The position numbers were made by a program, and so were the translations under genes. A DNA stretch of 64,000 bases from CAVRAW01 sp963716135. Lineage in GTDB: Bacteria > Planctomycetota > Planctomycetia > Pirellulales > JADZDJ01. The stretch is taken from contig OY970289.1 in assembly GCA_963716135.1 (NCBI GenBank), positions 2,356,001-2,420,000 of the forward strand. Reading direction: 5' to 3'. Positions 27,206 through 35,390 of this stretch are shown here, piece by piece (within the stretch, counting starts at the first letter, position 1; every line of letters begins with the position of its first letter). The notes beneath the pieces were generated by a model. That model was not told where the DNA came from, searched no databases, and saw only the letters and a program-made list of their open reading frames with translations.

Positions 27206-28231
27206 ATGGGCCAAGCCCAATCGAAATCTGCCGAACAAGTGTTCCAGGTATCGCCGGAACTGGAGAAGAAAACGCTGGCCGCGGCCTTGCGTCACTGGTT
27301 GCCCGATCAGTCGTGGTCGCACGTGCGGAAGCTGATTGAATCGCGTCGGGTGATGATCAGCGGCAATCTGTGCGTCGATGCCGGCCGTCGGCTGACGGCC
27401 ACCGACGTGGTGAAAGTGCTGGCACATTCCCTGGCCGCGCCGGCCAAGGAAGAAGACATTCGGGTGCAGTTTCTCGACGACCATGTCGTCGTGGCGGAAA
27501 AACCGGCGGGAATGACCTCGAATCGGCATCGGGAGGAACGCCAATGGTCGAAGCGGCGGAAACAGATTCAGCCCACGCTCGATGAGCTATTGCCGCATGT
27601 GATTAACAAGATCGCAGGGCGGCGAAACAAGCGCGGCGTGCCGCTGCCGGTACGGGCGGTGCATCGGATCGATCGTGACACCAGCGGGCTGATTGTTTTC
27701 GCGCGAACGCATTCCGCCGAGCGAATTCTGGCCCAGCAGTTCCGGCAGCATGCGACGCATCGGCGCTACCTGGCGATCGTCGAAGGCAAGGTGAAGGCGC
27801 AGACGATCTCCAGCCGGTTGGTGCGCGATCGGGGCGACGGCCGCCGCGGCAGCACCGACAAACCCGATCTCGGAAAATTAGCGGTTACGCACGTAAAGCC
27901 GATCGAGTTTCTCCCTCTCCCTCGGGGAGAGGGCCGGGGTGAGGGTGCTGGATACACGCTTGTGCAGTGTCGATTGGAGACTGGCCGCACCCATCAGATT
28001 CGCATTCATTTGTCGGAACTCGGGCATCCCGTGTGCGGCGAGAAAGTCTATCGGCCGAAGCGAGGCGCAAAAGTGACGGTCGACACGAGCGGCGCGCCGC
28101 GCTTGGCGCTGCATGCCGCCGAGTTGGGCTTCGTCCATCCAGTGACGGGCAAACCGCTGCGATTCCAATCGCCGCTGCCGGACGATCTGCGCAACTTCTG
28201 GCGCGGATTGAAAACGAAAGCCAAGGGATAA
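27206..28231 (+). CDS. RluA-family 23S rRNA pseudouridine synthase with an in-frame repeat insertion
   Basis: Converts uridines to pseudouridine in rRNA. An S4 RNA-binding domain lies at about residues 30-90 (WLPDQSWSHVRKLIESRRVMISG), followed by the catalytic RAVHRIDRDTSGLIVFA (the aspartate is the nucleophile), RRYLAIVEG, LETGRTHQIRIHLSELGHPVCGEKVY, and RLALHAAELGFVHPVTG. Between HVKPIEF and GYTLVQCRLETGR there is the foreign stretch LPLPRGEGRGEGA, encoded by the palindrome at 27911-27947. Normal proteins pass directly from a short loop into the strand there, so the loop probably tolerates it. The S4 region is slightly longer than usual. RluD/RluC-type; the exact target is unknown. Confidence 0.92.
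   Translation: MGQAQSKSAEQVFQVSPELEKKTLAAALRHWLPDQSWSHVRKLIESRRVMISGNLCVDAGRRLTATDVVKVLAHSLAAPAKEEDIRVQFLDDHVVVAEKPAGMTSNRHREERQWSKRRKQIQPTLDELLPHVINKIAGRRNKRGVPLPVRAVHRIDRDTSGLIVFARTHSAERILAQQFRQHATHRRYLAIVEGKVKAQTISSRLVRDRGDGRRGSTDKPDLGKLAVTHVKPIEFLPLPRGEGRGEGAGYTLVQCRLETGRTHQIRIHLSELGHPVCGEKVYRPKRGAKVTVDTSGAPRLALHAAELGFVHPVTGKPLRFQSPLPDDLRNFWRGLKTKAKG
27911..27947 (+). repeat. CCCTCTCCC/GGGAGAGGG palindrome, in frame inside the RluA gene
   Basis: CTCCCTCTCCCTCGGGGAGA and its continuation GGGCCGGGGTGAGGG form a hairpin. The same element occurs at 28395-28434 and, inverted, at 52951-52985. Here it is translated as PLPRGEGRGEG without breaking the frame. Confidence 0.88.
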
Positions 28232-28307
28232 GTCGGCGCCGTCACCGTGCGTTGGCAATCGCCCGAAGCTGCATCCTGCGCCCCTGCCTGCTGCGCCCTG
28301 AAAAAAG

Positions 28308-28378
28308 CTACCGGGCTAGGATTCGAACCTAGAATGAGGGAGCCAAAGTCCCTAGTGTTACCGTTACACCACCCGGTA
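28308..28378 (-). tRNA. tRNA-Gln (anticodon TTG), CCA not encoded
   Basis: On the minus strand the acceptor TACCGGG pairs with CCCGGTA, the anticodon stem AGGGA/TCCCT holds the loop CTTTGGC (TTG at 34-36), and the T arm is CTAGG TTCGAAT CCTAG. The 3' end is followed by a T6 run that could end transcription. Confidence 0.93.
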
Positions 28379-28394
28379 GTCTCGCAGTCGCCAT

Positions 28395-28434
28395 CTCTCC
28401 CTCGCCCTCTGGGAGAGGGCCGGGGTGAGGGGGC
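28395..28434. repeat. CCCTCTCCC/GGGAGAGGG palindrome, intergenic copy
   Basis: TCTCCCTCGCCCTCTGGGAG continues into AGGGCCGGGGTGAGGGGG. It lies between tRNA-Gln and rex, in the same orientation as the copy inside the RluA gene 450 bases away. Confidence 0.88.
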
Positions 28435-28542
28435 CGATTGCTGTGTCGAGTTTAGCAATTCCGCGGCTTAGGCAACAAGCCGCGTAAGAATTCGACAGTT
28501 GCGACGGGCTCAACGTTCAAGAGAAAAGTGCTGCAAAAACGC

Positions 28543-29232
28543 CTACTTCACGTCGTTCCCGCGATTCACCACCGCGAACGAAAGCTGCTCCAGCTCCATC
28601 GCCAGATCGACGCCGACCAGGCTCACCGTCGGCGGCAAAAGCAGTGTGACGGGGGCGAAGTTCACGATCCCCTCCACGCCGGCGGCCACCAGCTTATCGG
28701 CAACGGGTTGAGCGGCGGCAGCGGGGACCACGATCATCCCCAGCTTGATCCGCTGGCCGCGGACTACCTCGGTCAGCTTTTCGAGCGGATGGATGGGAAC
28801 GCCTTCGATCGTGGCGCCTGTCTTGGCGACGTCGACGTCGAATGCCGCCACGATCCGAAAATTCTGCGTGCCGAATCCTTTGTAGCCCAATAGCGCCCGG
28901 CCCAGGTTGCCTACGCCGACCATGGCGACCGTCCAAGAACGGTCGGTCCCCAGGATCCGGCGGATTTCGGAAATCAACTGCTCGCAACGGTAGCCGATAC
29001 CCGGATTGCCGAAGTGGCCGAAGTAGGCCAGATCTTTGCGGACCTGGGCGTCGGTGAACCCCAACAGGTTGCCCAATTGGTTGGAGCTGATGGTTTGATG
29101 CCCGTCGCGGACCAATCGCTGCAGTTCCCGCAGATAGAGGCTCAGCCGGCTGACGACCGCCTTGGGAACGGCTTCGTCCTTAGCGGCGGCCTCGTCGGCG
29201 GCCGTAAGCGGCTTGTTTTTAGGCTGACTCAT
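28543..29232 (-). CDS. rex: Redox-sensing transcriptional repressor Rex
   Basis: NADH/NAD+-sensing repressor of fermentative and respiratory genes. 229 residues. The N-terminal winged helix covers VVSRLSLYLRELQRL..TISSNQLGNLLGFTDAQVRKDLAYFG. The Rossmann NAD(H) domain contains VAMVGVGNLGRALLGYKGF and FDVDVAKTGATIEGVPIHPLEKL. The closing stretch IVNFAPVTLLLPPTVSLVGVDLAMELEQLSF is the Rex swapped-helix dimer region. No Rex target gene is next to it. It is a solo gene: tRNA-Gln lies downstream and a pseudopilin upstream. Confidence 0.96.
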   Translation of the reverse strand: MSQPKNKPLTAADEAAAKDEAVPKAVVSRLSLYLRELQRLVRDGHQTISSNQLGNLLGFTDAQVRKDLAYFGHFGNPGIGYRCEQLISEIRRILGTDRSWTVAMVGVGNLGRALLGYKGFGTQNFRIVAAFDVDVAKTGATIEGVPIHPLEKLTEVVRGQRIKLGMIVVPAAAAQPVADKLVAAGVEGIVNFAPVTLLLPPTVSLVGVDLAMELEQLSFAVVNRGNDVK

Positions 29233-29346
29233 GCAATGCGAAAGGTAACGATGCTGCCCGGCGGGCGCCTTGCCCTCCAGAAAACCGAAGCCCGGTTACT
29301 GTAAAGCATGCCCCGGCGGGTCACAAGCGAATTCCGCGCGGCCCCA

Positions 29347-29383
29347 GCCGACGCGGCGGGAGGGCGAGGCTCCCGCCGAGCCG
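29347..29383. repeat. GGCGGGAG/CTCCCGCC dispersed palindrome
   Basis: GGCGGGAGGGCGAGGCTCCC followed by GCCGAGCC makes a stem of CGGCGGGAG and CTCCCGCCG around GGCGAGG. It lies between rex and the pseudopilin terminator. I recognise the general form as common in planctomycete intergenic DNA. Confidence 0.6.
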
Positions 29384-29394
29384 TTCCCAGGCGC

Positions 29395-29439
29395 AAGCAA
29401 AAGCCCCTTCCGCAACCAGTGGATCGCGGAAGGGGCTTA
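29395..29439 (-). terminator. Terminator of the pseudopilin gene
   Basis: AAGCCCCTTCCGC and GCGGAAGGGGCTT form a perfect 13-base stem with a 12-base loop. On the minus strand it is followed by TTTTGCTTG, so it ends the pseudopilin transcript. Confidence 0.8.
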
Positions 29440-29469
29440 GTTCATTCGGCTATAGGTAAGCCGACTGGC

Positions 29470-29934
29470 TTAGTCGGTCAGATGGCCCGTGGTGTTCGGG
29501 GCAATCTGGCCGCTGGTGGGTTCATACAACCAGCCCTGGCCGGTGCCGGCGGTGGCGGTCGGCGGGAAGGTCGCGATTTGCGTCACAGTGACGGTGCCGT
29601 CGAACGCGTTGGTCGGCAGCGCTCCGCCTTGGACGTACGGTCCGAACGGATGCGTGGCGTCGGCGGTGGTCGAGCTGTTCGTGCTGCCAGCGGCGTCGGT
29701 CGCATAAATCAAGCCGGGCAAGGTGCCGCCTGTCAGCGCCGGTGCGGCGCCATTGTGCTGCAGCTTGTACATTTCGATTTGCTGGCGAAGACCGTGAAGA
29801 TTGAACTTCAAGGCGCTGGCCTTGGCGTCGGTCGTCGACGAGGCAAACTGCGGAATGATCGTGGCAGCCAAAACAGCCATGATCACCACAACGATCAACA
29901 CTTCGATCAAGGTGAATGCAGAGCGGCGGGACAT
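29470..29934 (-). CDS. Type II secretion/type IV pilus-like pseudopilin (GspG-like)
   Basis: 154 residues. The prepilin motif RRSA|FTLIEVLIVVVIMAVLAATIIP is complete: a short basic leader, cleavage before Phe, Glu at +5, and a hydrophobic helix. The body (ASALKFNLHGLRQQIEMYKLQHNGAAPAL) is the GspG-type alpha-helix before a small beta domain with several glycine/threonine loops. No secretin or assembly gene is adjacent; planctomycetes scatter many such orphan pilins. I chose the second Met so that the leader is short. It has its own terminator, so it is probably monocistronic. Confidence 0.88.
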   Translation of the reverse strand: MSRRSAFTLIEVLIVVVIMAVLAATIIPQFASSTTDAKASALKFNLHGLRQQIEMYKLQHNGAAPALTGGTLPGLIYATDAAGSTNSSTTADATHPFGPYVQGGALPTNAFDGTVTVTQIATFPPTATAGTGQGWLYEPTSGQIAPNTTGHLTD

Positions 29935-29939
29935 CATAA

Positions 29940-30530
29940 CTTCCTTTCAGGCGAGATGAAAAACGGTGGTTCGAGAGCTTGTCAGGGGGTGGGGAACCAG
30001 GGCTAGGGCCCGAGACGGTTCTCCTTGGATTCAATAGGTTACGTGGCTCGGGTGGTCAAACTGCCGGCGTCGATTCGGCAGGGAATTCGGCACAAACTCC
30101 GGCCGGATAGGCAGATGGCGGCCAGCTTTTCCATGGCAATTTCGGGCCGGATGGGCGGCACATGCGGCAGAATCGTACCGGCCGGCTTGCGGTGCTCCGC
30201 CGGCACACACCGACGCGGCAGACGCCGCCGGTTCCAAAGGCACGATCCGCGAAGTCGCCATGAACTGCTAGCAAATTCGCAGAATGCACCCTCGACCCAG
30301 CCAGCACGCTTATCGGTTTGCATACAGTTTGCCGATATTTCGAGACTAATGGCCTGTAATGCGCCAAAGTGCGTTAGCTGCGAAGTAGCTGCAGATTCGA
30401 TGTTTTATCGAATTTGGGCCGGCTAGCTAATGTACGGCGACTTGACGGGCCGATGAAACCGTTGACGGGCGACTCCCCGTCCCGAACCAGACCAATCTCG
30501 CTCAGAGCCGTCCAAAAGGGAGTTAAAGCA
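29940..30530. other. Intergenic region upstream of the YTV protein gene
   Basis: About 590 bases between the divergent pseudopilin and YTV genes without a protein-like frame. The last 20 bases hold a good ribosome site (GGGAG) for the YTV gene. It probably carries promoters of both genes; none is clear enough to place. Confidence 0.5.
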
Positions 30531-33500
30531 ATGAATAGGTTGTTGGGTGTCACGCTGATGGCGGTCGCACTTGCCGCCCTAGCAGCACAATCCGCCCAAG
30601 CCGGCTACTGCGGTGCCGCCAGCTTCCAGCTGTGTTCCGCCAGTGACGCGTGTAACTACACCGGCGCCCGGCAGAACTGCTACACCGTGATGAAATGCTG
30701 CAAGGAGGTCGTCTACGAAAAGCAGAATTACACCTGCTACAAGACGGTCTGCTGCCCGGTGATGGAACAAAAGACCATCGACTGCGTCAAGTACGTTGCC
30801 GAGACGGCCTACAAGACGTGCGAGTACACGGTCTGCAAGCCGGTCTGGGAAACCAAGACCCGCACTTGCACCTACACCTGCTGCAAGCCGGTGTATGAAA
30901 CCTGCACAAAGAACATCTGCTACACCGTGTGCAAACCGGTCTGGGAAACCAAGACGCGGAACATCTGCTACACCGTGTGCAAGCCCGTCTACGAGACCAA
31001 GACGCAGAACATCTGCTATACGGTCTGCAAGCCGGTCTACGAAACGAAGACCCGCAACATCTGCTACACGGTCTGCAAGCCGGTCTACGAGACCAAGACT
31101 TGCACCTACACCGTGTGCAAGCCGGTCTACGAAACGAAGACCCGCAACATCTGCTATACGGTCTGCAAGCCTGTCTACGAAACCAAGACTTGCACTTACA
31201 CTGTGTGCAAGCCGGTTTGGGAAACCAAGACCCGCGAAGTTTGCTACACGGTCTGCAAGCCGGTGTACGAGACCAAGACTCGCGACATCTGCTACACCGT
31301 GTGCAAGCCGGTGTATGAAACCAAGACCCGCGAGATCTGCTACACCGTGTGCAAACCGGTCTACGAGACCAAGACCTGCACTTACACCGTGTGCAAGCCG
31401 GTTTGGGAAACCAAGACCCGCGAAGTTTGCTACACGGTTTGCAAGCCGGTTTACGAGACCCATACGCGGAACATCTGCTATACGGTCTGCAAGCCGGTCT
31501 ACGAGACCAAAACCCGGAACATCTGCTACACGGTTTGCAAGCCGGTCTACGAGACCAAGACTTGCACCTACACCGTGTGCAAGCCGGTTTACGAAACGAA
31601 GACTCGCGAGATTTGCTACACCGTCTGCAAGCCGGTCTATGAGACCCGCACGCGAAACATCTGCTACACGGTGTGCAAACCGGTCTACGAGACCAAGACT
31701 CGCGAGATTTGCTATACGGTCTGCAAGCCAGTCTACGAAACCAAGACATGCACTTACACCGTGTGCAAGCCGGTTTGGGAAACCAAGACCCGCGAAATTT
31801 GCTACACGGTCTGCAAGCCGGTTTACGAGACTAAGACGCAGAACATCTGCTACACCGTGTGCAAACCCGTGTACGAAACCAAGACTCGTGAAATCTGCTA
31901 CACCGTGTGCAAGCCGGTCTACGAAACGAAGACCTGCACCTACACCGTGTGCAAGCCGGTTTACGAGACCAAGACCCGCGAGATCTGCTACACCGTGTGC
32001 AAGCCGGTGTATGAAACCAAGACTCGCGACATCTGCTACACCGTGTGCAAGCCGGTCTACGAAACGAAGACCTGCACCTACACGGTTTGCAAGCCGGTCT
32101 ATGAAACTCGCGAACGCGAGATCTGCTACTGCGTGTGCAAGCCCGTGCACGAGACCAAAACAATCCAAGTGTGCTGCGGCCACTGGGAATGCCAGGTCAC
32201 CGAGCACCCGGGCCGCTGCTACACCCGTTGCGTGCAAGACCCCGGCTGCTGGTCATGGGATCCGTGCTGCTGCCGTTGCTGCTACCACCCCGGCTGCTGC
32301 CACCAGGTCACCTGCCAGTGCCCGCCGGTCAAGTGCTGCAAGCGAGTTTGGGTTCCCGAAGTGCAAACGCGCCAAGTGGATTGCGTGCACTACGTCCAGG
32401 AAATGCGCACCAAGAAGTGCCCCTACACTTGCTGCAAGATGGTTCCTGAACAGCGCACCTGCAATTACACCTGCTGCCATATGGTTGCCGAGCAGCGTGT
32501 GAAGCAGTGCCAATACACGTGCTGCCACATGGTTGCCGAGCAACGCACGAAGACCTGCACCTACTGCGTCTGCCACATGGTGCCCGAGCAGAAGACGTGC
32601 TCCTACACCGTCTGCCGCATGGTGCCGGAACAACGCACGAAGACCTGCCAGTACACCTGCTGCCATATGGTTGCCGAGCAACGCACCAAGCAGTGCCAAT
32701 ATACGGTCTGCCACATGGTGCCCGAGCAACGCACCCGTACCTGCACCTACCAGTGCTGCCACATGGTTCCCGAGCAGAAGACTTGCTCGTACACCGTGTG
32801 CCACATGGTGCCGGAACAACGCACGAAGACTTGCCAGTACACGTGCTGCCATATGGTTGCCGAGCAACGCACGAAGCAGTGCCAGTACACGGTGTGCCAC
32901 ATGGTGCCCGAGCAACGCACGAAGACCTGCACGTACTGTGTCTGCCACATGGTGCCGGAGCAGAAGACCTGCTCTTACACGGTGTGCCACATGGTTGCCG
33001 AGCAGCGTGTGAAGCAGTGCCAATACACGTGCTGCCATATGGTGCCGGAACAACGCACCAAGACCTGCACGTACACCTGCTGCAAGATGGTGCCCGAGCA
33101 ACGTACGCGGACCTGCACCTATCAGGTCTGCCACATGGTGCCCGAGCAAAAGACCTGCAGCTATACGGTCTGCCACATGGTGCCCGAGCAACGCACCAAA
33201 ACCTGCCAGTACACGTGCTGCCATATGGTTGCTGAACAGCACACCAAGCAGTGCCAGTACACGGTCTGCCACATGGTGCCCGAGCAACGCACGAAGACCT
33301 GCTGCTACCGCGTGTGCCACATGGTGCCCGAGCAGAAGACGTGCAGCTATACGGTCTGCCACATGGTGCCCGAGCAACGCACGAAGACCTGCACCTACTG
33401 CGTCTGCCACATGGTGCCGGAGCAGAAGACGTGCAGCTATACGGTTTGCCGCATGGTGCCGGAACAACGCGTGAAGACCTGCACCTACACCTGCTGTCAC

Positions 33501-33920
33501 ATGGTTGCTGAACAGCACACCAAGCAGTGCCAGTACACGGTGTGCCACATGGTGCCCGAGCAACGCGTGAAGACCTGCACCTACCAGTGCTGCCACATGG
33601 TTAGCGAGCAAAAAGTGAAGACCTGCTCGTATCAGGTCTGCCACATGGTTGCCGAGCAGAAGACGTGCGAGATTCCTTACAAGTGCTGCCACATGGTTCC
33701 TGAAACCCGCACTTGCCAGGTTCCGTACACGATCTGCAAGCCGGTGCACTACACGAAGACCATCTGCTGCTGCCACATGGAGCCCAAGCAGGTTGCCTAC
33801 ACGGTGACCCGCTGCTGCCCGCGAGTGGTCTGCAAGCAAGTGCCCGTCACGGTGTGCTGCCCGCCGCCTTGCTGCTGCGATTGCTGCAAGTCGGAACCCT
33901 CCTGCGGTTGCGGTCACTAA
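30531..33920 (+). CDS. Giant secreted cysteine-rich YTV-repeat protein with two different arrays
   Basis: 1129 residues. A signal peptide (MNRLLGVTLMAVALAALAAQ, cleaved near SAQA) precedes a cysteine-rich head. Array A has about 29 units of the form YTVCKPVYETKTRNIC (16 residues, some shortened to 13). A linker with dense Cys follows (PCCCRCCYHPGCCHQ). Array B has about 28 units of the form QYTCCHMVAEQRTKQC. The tail ends CCPPPCCCDCCKSEPSCGCGH. By hand count there are roughly 170-180 cysteines. The YTV repeat is a Pfam family known from Rhodopirellula-type planctomycetes and linked to the cell wall, so an exported, disulfide-linked envelope structure is the likely role. The ATG at 30531 has GGGAG 8 bases upstream and gives the signal peptide. 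A strong terminator follows. Confidence 0.9.
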   Translation: MNRLLGVTLMAVALAALAAQSAQAGYCGAASFQLCSASDACNYTGARQNCYTVMKCCKEVVYEKQNYTCYKTVCCPVMEQKTIDCVKYVAETAYKTCEYTVCKPVWETKTRTCTYTCCKPVYETCTKNICYTVCKPVWETKTRNICYTVCKPVYETKTQNICYTVCKPVYETKTRNICYTVCKPVYETKTCTYTVCKPVYETKTRNICYTVCKPVYETKTCTYTVCKPVWETKTREVCYTVCKPVYETKTRDICYTVCKPVYETKTREICYTVCKPVYETKTCTYTVCKPVWETKTREVCYTVCKPVYETHTRNICYTVCKPVYETKTRNICYTVCKPVYETKTCTYTVCKPVYETKTREICYTVCKPVYETRTRNICYTVCKPVYETKTREICYTVCKPVYETKTCTYTVCKPVWETKTREICYTVCKPVYETKTQNICYTVCKPVYETKTREICYTVCKPVYETKTCTYTVCKPVYETKTREICYTVCKPVYETKTRDICYTVCKPVYETKTCTYTVCKPVYETREREICYCVCKPVHETKTIQVCCGHWECQVTEHPGRCYTRCVQDPGCWSWDPCCCRCCYHPGCCHQVTCQCPPVKCCKRVWVPEVQTRQVDCVHYVQEMRTKKCPYTCCKMVPEQRTCNYTCCHMVAEQRVKQCQYTCCHMVAEQRTKTCTYCVCHMVPEQKTCSYTVCRMVPEQRTKTCQYTCCHMVAEQRTKQCQYTVCHMVPEQRTRTCTYQCCHMVPEQKTCSYTVCHMVPEQRTKTCQYTCCHMVAEQRTKQCQYTVCHMVPEQRTKTCTYCVCHMVPEQKTCSYTVCHMVAEQRVKQCQYTCCHMVPEQRTKTCTYTCCKMVPEQRTRTCTYQVCHMVPEQKTCSYTVCHMVPEQRTKTCQYTCCHMVAEQHTKQCQYTVCHMVPEQRTKTCCYRVCHMVPEQKTCSYTVCHMVPEQRTKTCTYCVCHMVPEQKTCSYTVCRMVPEQRVKTCTYTCCHMVAEQHTKQCQYTVCHMVPEQRVKTCTYQCCHMVSEQKVKTCSYQVCHMVAEQKTCEIPYKCCHMVPETRTCQVPYTICKPVHYTKTICCCHMEPKQVAYTVTRCCPRVVCKQVPVTVCCPPPCCCDCCKSEPSCGCGH
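30820..32174 (+). repeat. YTV array A (coding, about 29 units, CKPV type)
   Basis: Tandem 48-base units (16 codons) with shortened 39-base units at intervals. The order long-long-long-short recurs and gives a 62-codon (186-base) higher-order period. This is clearest in units 9 to 24, each block opening with a CKPVWET unit. Confidence 0.88.
32422..33750 (+). repeat. YTV array B (coding, about 28 units, CHMV type)
   Basis: Tandem units of 48 bases with shorter units ending EQKTC. The CKPV of array A is replaced by CHMV, CKMV or CRMV, and most units have a Cys-Cys pair before the His. A four-unit order is again visible. Confidence 0.88.
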
Positions 33921-33980
33921 AGTAACAAGCCCGTCGCCTCGGCGACGGTTGAACGAAGGACGGTTTGGTCTGGTTTCCAT

Positions 33981-34019
33981 GGCGGTCCGATCCTCTCAGC
34001 GGGTCGGACCGCCTTTTTT
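33981..34019 (+). terminator. Terminator of the YTV protein gene
   Basis: GGCGGTCCGA and TCGGACCGCC form a perfect 10-base stem, followed by TTTTTT. Confidence 0.92.
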
Positions 34020-34040
34020 CATTCCCGCCACTCGCATCCC

Positions 34041-34068
34041 CTACATAGCCCGACTCTGTGAGTCGGGA
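34041..34068. repeat. TAGCCCGACT..AGTCGGG palindrome, copy 2
   Basis: CCCGACT-CTGTG-AGTCGGG preceded by TACATAG. A second copy (TACATAGCCCGACTGTGTCA..) lies at about 2866-2890, in the acs-glycosyltransferase gap. Confidence 0.65.
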
Positions 34069-34205
34069 TCGCACGGAACCCAGCCGGCCCCCGGCTATAG
34101 GCCGGTTGAATTTGGCGGCAGAGTGTCGTTAAATGACGATATGAATGGGGCGGGCATATCCCGCCCCCCGGCGAACGCGGTTTCACTATCCGTCTGGCAA
34201 CACGT

Positions 34206-34877
34206 ATGGCCTTGATCACGCTCCGGGTATTAGATGGCGCCGATCGTGGCCGCGTATACGACGACGTGCCTACGCCGATCACCATTGGCCGCGAGGAAGG
34301 CAATACGATCCAGCTCAACGACGAGCGGATCAGCCGCTTCCATCTGAAAATTCAGGAAGATCGCGAAAAGATCGTGCTCACCGATCTGGAGAGCACCAAC
34401 GGCACCAAGGTCAACGGCGAAGACATCCAGCTTCGCATCCTCCGCTTCGGCGACATGATCGCCCTGGGCCGCAGCGTGCTCCTGTTTGGCAAGCGGGAGC
34501 AAATCGCCGAACGGCTGGCCGGCTTGAAGCGTGATGCCGAAGGCTCCGGCACCGTGAGCAAAGAGGAGCTGATGAAGTCGGTCCGCTCCGGCAGCGAAGA
34601 GTTCGATTTGAATAGCGACAACTCCGACCTGCAGAATACGATCTACGCCCTCGAGCCCCCCACGCTGCCGCAAAAGCTCAGCCCGGCCCAGGCGGCGCAA
34701 TTCTCGGAATTGGTGGAATATCTGCACATCCGCATCCGCGAGCTCTTGGCCTCGGTAAAGATCAAGGGGCCGATGGAACGGGTCACTCTGGAATACGAGC
34801 AGTGGCAGAGCCTGCTCGATCTGCAGGCCCAGTTGGCCGACTACCTCCGCGAAATCGGCGAACCGCGGGAAGAATAA
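34206..34877 (+). CDS. FHA-domain protein
   Basis: 223 residues. The FHA phosphothreonine-binding domain covers about residues 1-95: ITIGREEGNTIQLNDERISRFH contains the core GRxxxN and SRxH residues, and LTDLESTNGTKVNG the conserved NGT. The second half has no recognised domain; it is acidic then helical (LSPAQAAQFSELVEYLHIRIRELL), possibly a coiled coil. FHA proteins read Ser/Thr kinase output, and a kinase lies 2 kb downstream on the other strand. An ordinary ATG start is at 34206. Confidence 0.88.
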   Translation: MALITLRVLDGADRGRVYDDVPTPITIGREEGNTIQLNDERISRFHLKIQEDREKIVLTDLESTNGTKVNGEDIQLRILRFGDMIALGRSVLLFGKREQIAERLAGLKRDAEGSGTVSKEELMKSVRSGSEEFDLNSDNSDLQNTIYALEPPTLPQKLSPAQAAQFSELVEYLHIRIRELLASVKIKGPMERVTLEYEQWQSLLDLQAQLADYLREIGEPREE

Positions 34878-34933
34878 ATGCCGGGTGGCACTGATCCCGG
34901 CGCGCCGGGACCGCGCTTGTCAGTGGAATTCCC

Positions 34934-35165
34934 GTTTAGCCGCGACGCGAAGTCCGCGCAGCGGAGCGCGTCCTGTTTACCCCCGGCCCCCACGCCGGCG
35001 CCGCACGCAAACATAAAGCCGCGACCGTCGGTCGCGCCGGCCCCGCCATCCCCCGTTTAGCCGCGACGCGCTCGTCCGCGCAGCGGAGCGCGTCCCGTTT
35101 ACCCCCGGCCCCCAGGCCGGGCACCCGCCAACATAAAGCCGCGACCGCCGGTCGCGGTCTGCGCC
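34934..35165. repeat. 121-base tandem direct repeat, two copies
   Basis: GTTTAGCCGCGACGC recurs with a period of 121 bases (34934 and 35055), and the following text (CCGCGCAGCGGAGCGCGTCC, GTTTACCCCCGGCCCCC, AACATAAAGCCGCGACC) is repeated with few changes. Each copy contains GC-rich hairpins (GACGCG..CGCGTC, GCGACC..GGTCGC). The bases from 35166 to 35390 show nothing recognisable. Confidence 0.8.
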
Positions 35166-35390
35166 ATCCCACCCTACTCCCTCCGCTTGCGGTTTAGCAT
35201 GCCCCTTTATCCACCTTCGCGCACACCAGCGGGCATTGCTTTGTCATGGCGGGGCTCTGCCAAATACCGCGCGATATTACGGCACCCTCGGACTTTGATT
35301 CGTGAGACGACTTTTTGGGACCGCTCAGCACTGAGTTCGACGAAACGACTCATCGCAACGGCGATTGCCGCAAAACGAACGTTGACGGGC

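Noticed and set aside
32253..32420. A possible gene boundary in the linker between the two YTV arrays
   Set aside because: The frame is continuous and the linker is as Cys-rich as the arrays; no stop or start signal is present.
30820..33750. Regularly spaced repeats resembling a CRISPR array
   Set aside because: The repeats are contiguous coding units with a perfect open frame and no unique spacers; no cas gene is present.
30579..33980. Two very long open frames (about 550 residues each) antisense to the YTV gene
   Set aside because: They are created by the codon composition of the repeats (no stop arises in the complement of the unit) and read as alternating Arg/Ala/Leu low-complexity text with no start signal.
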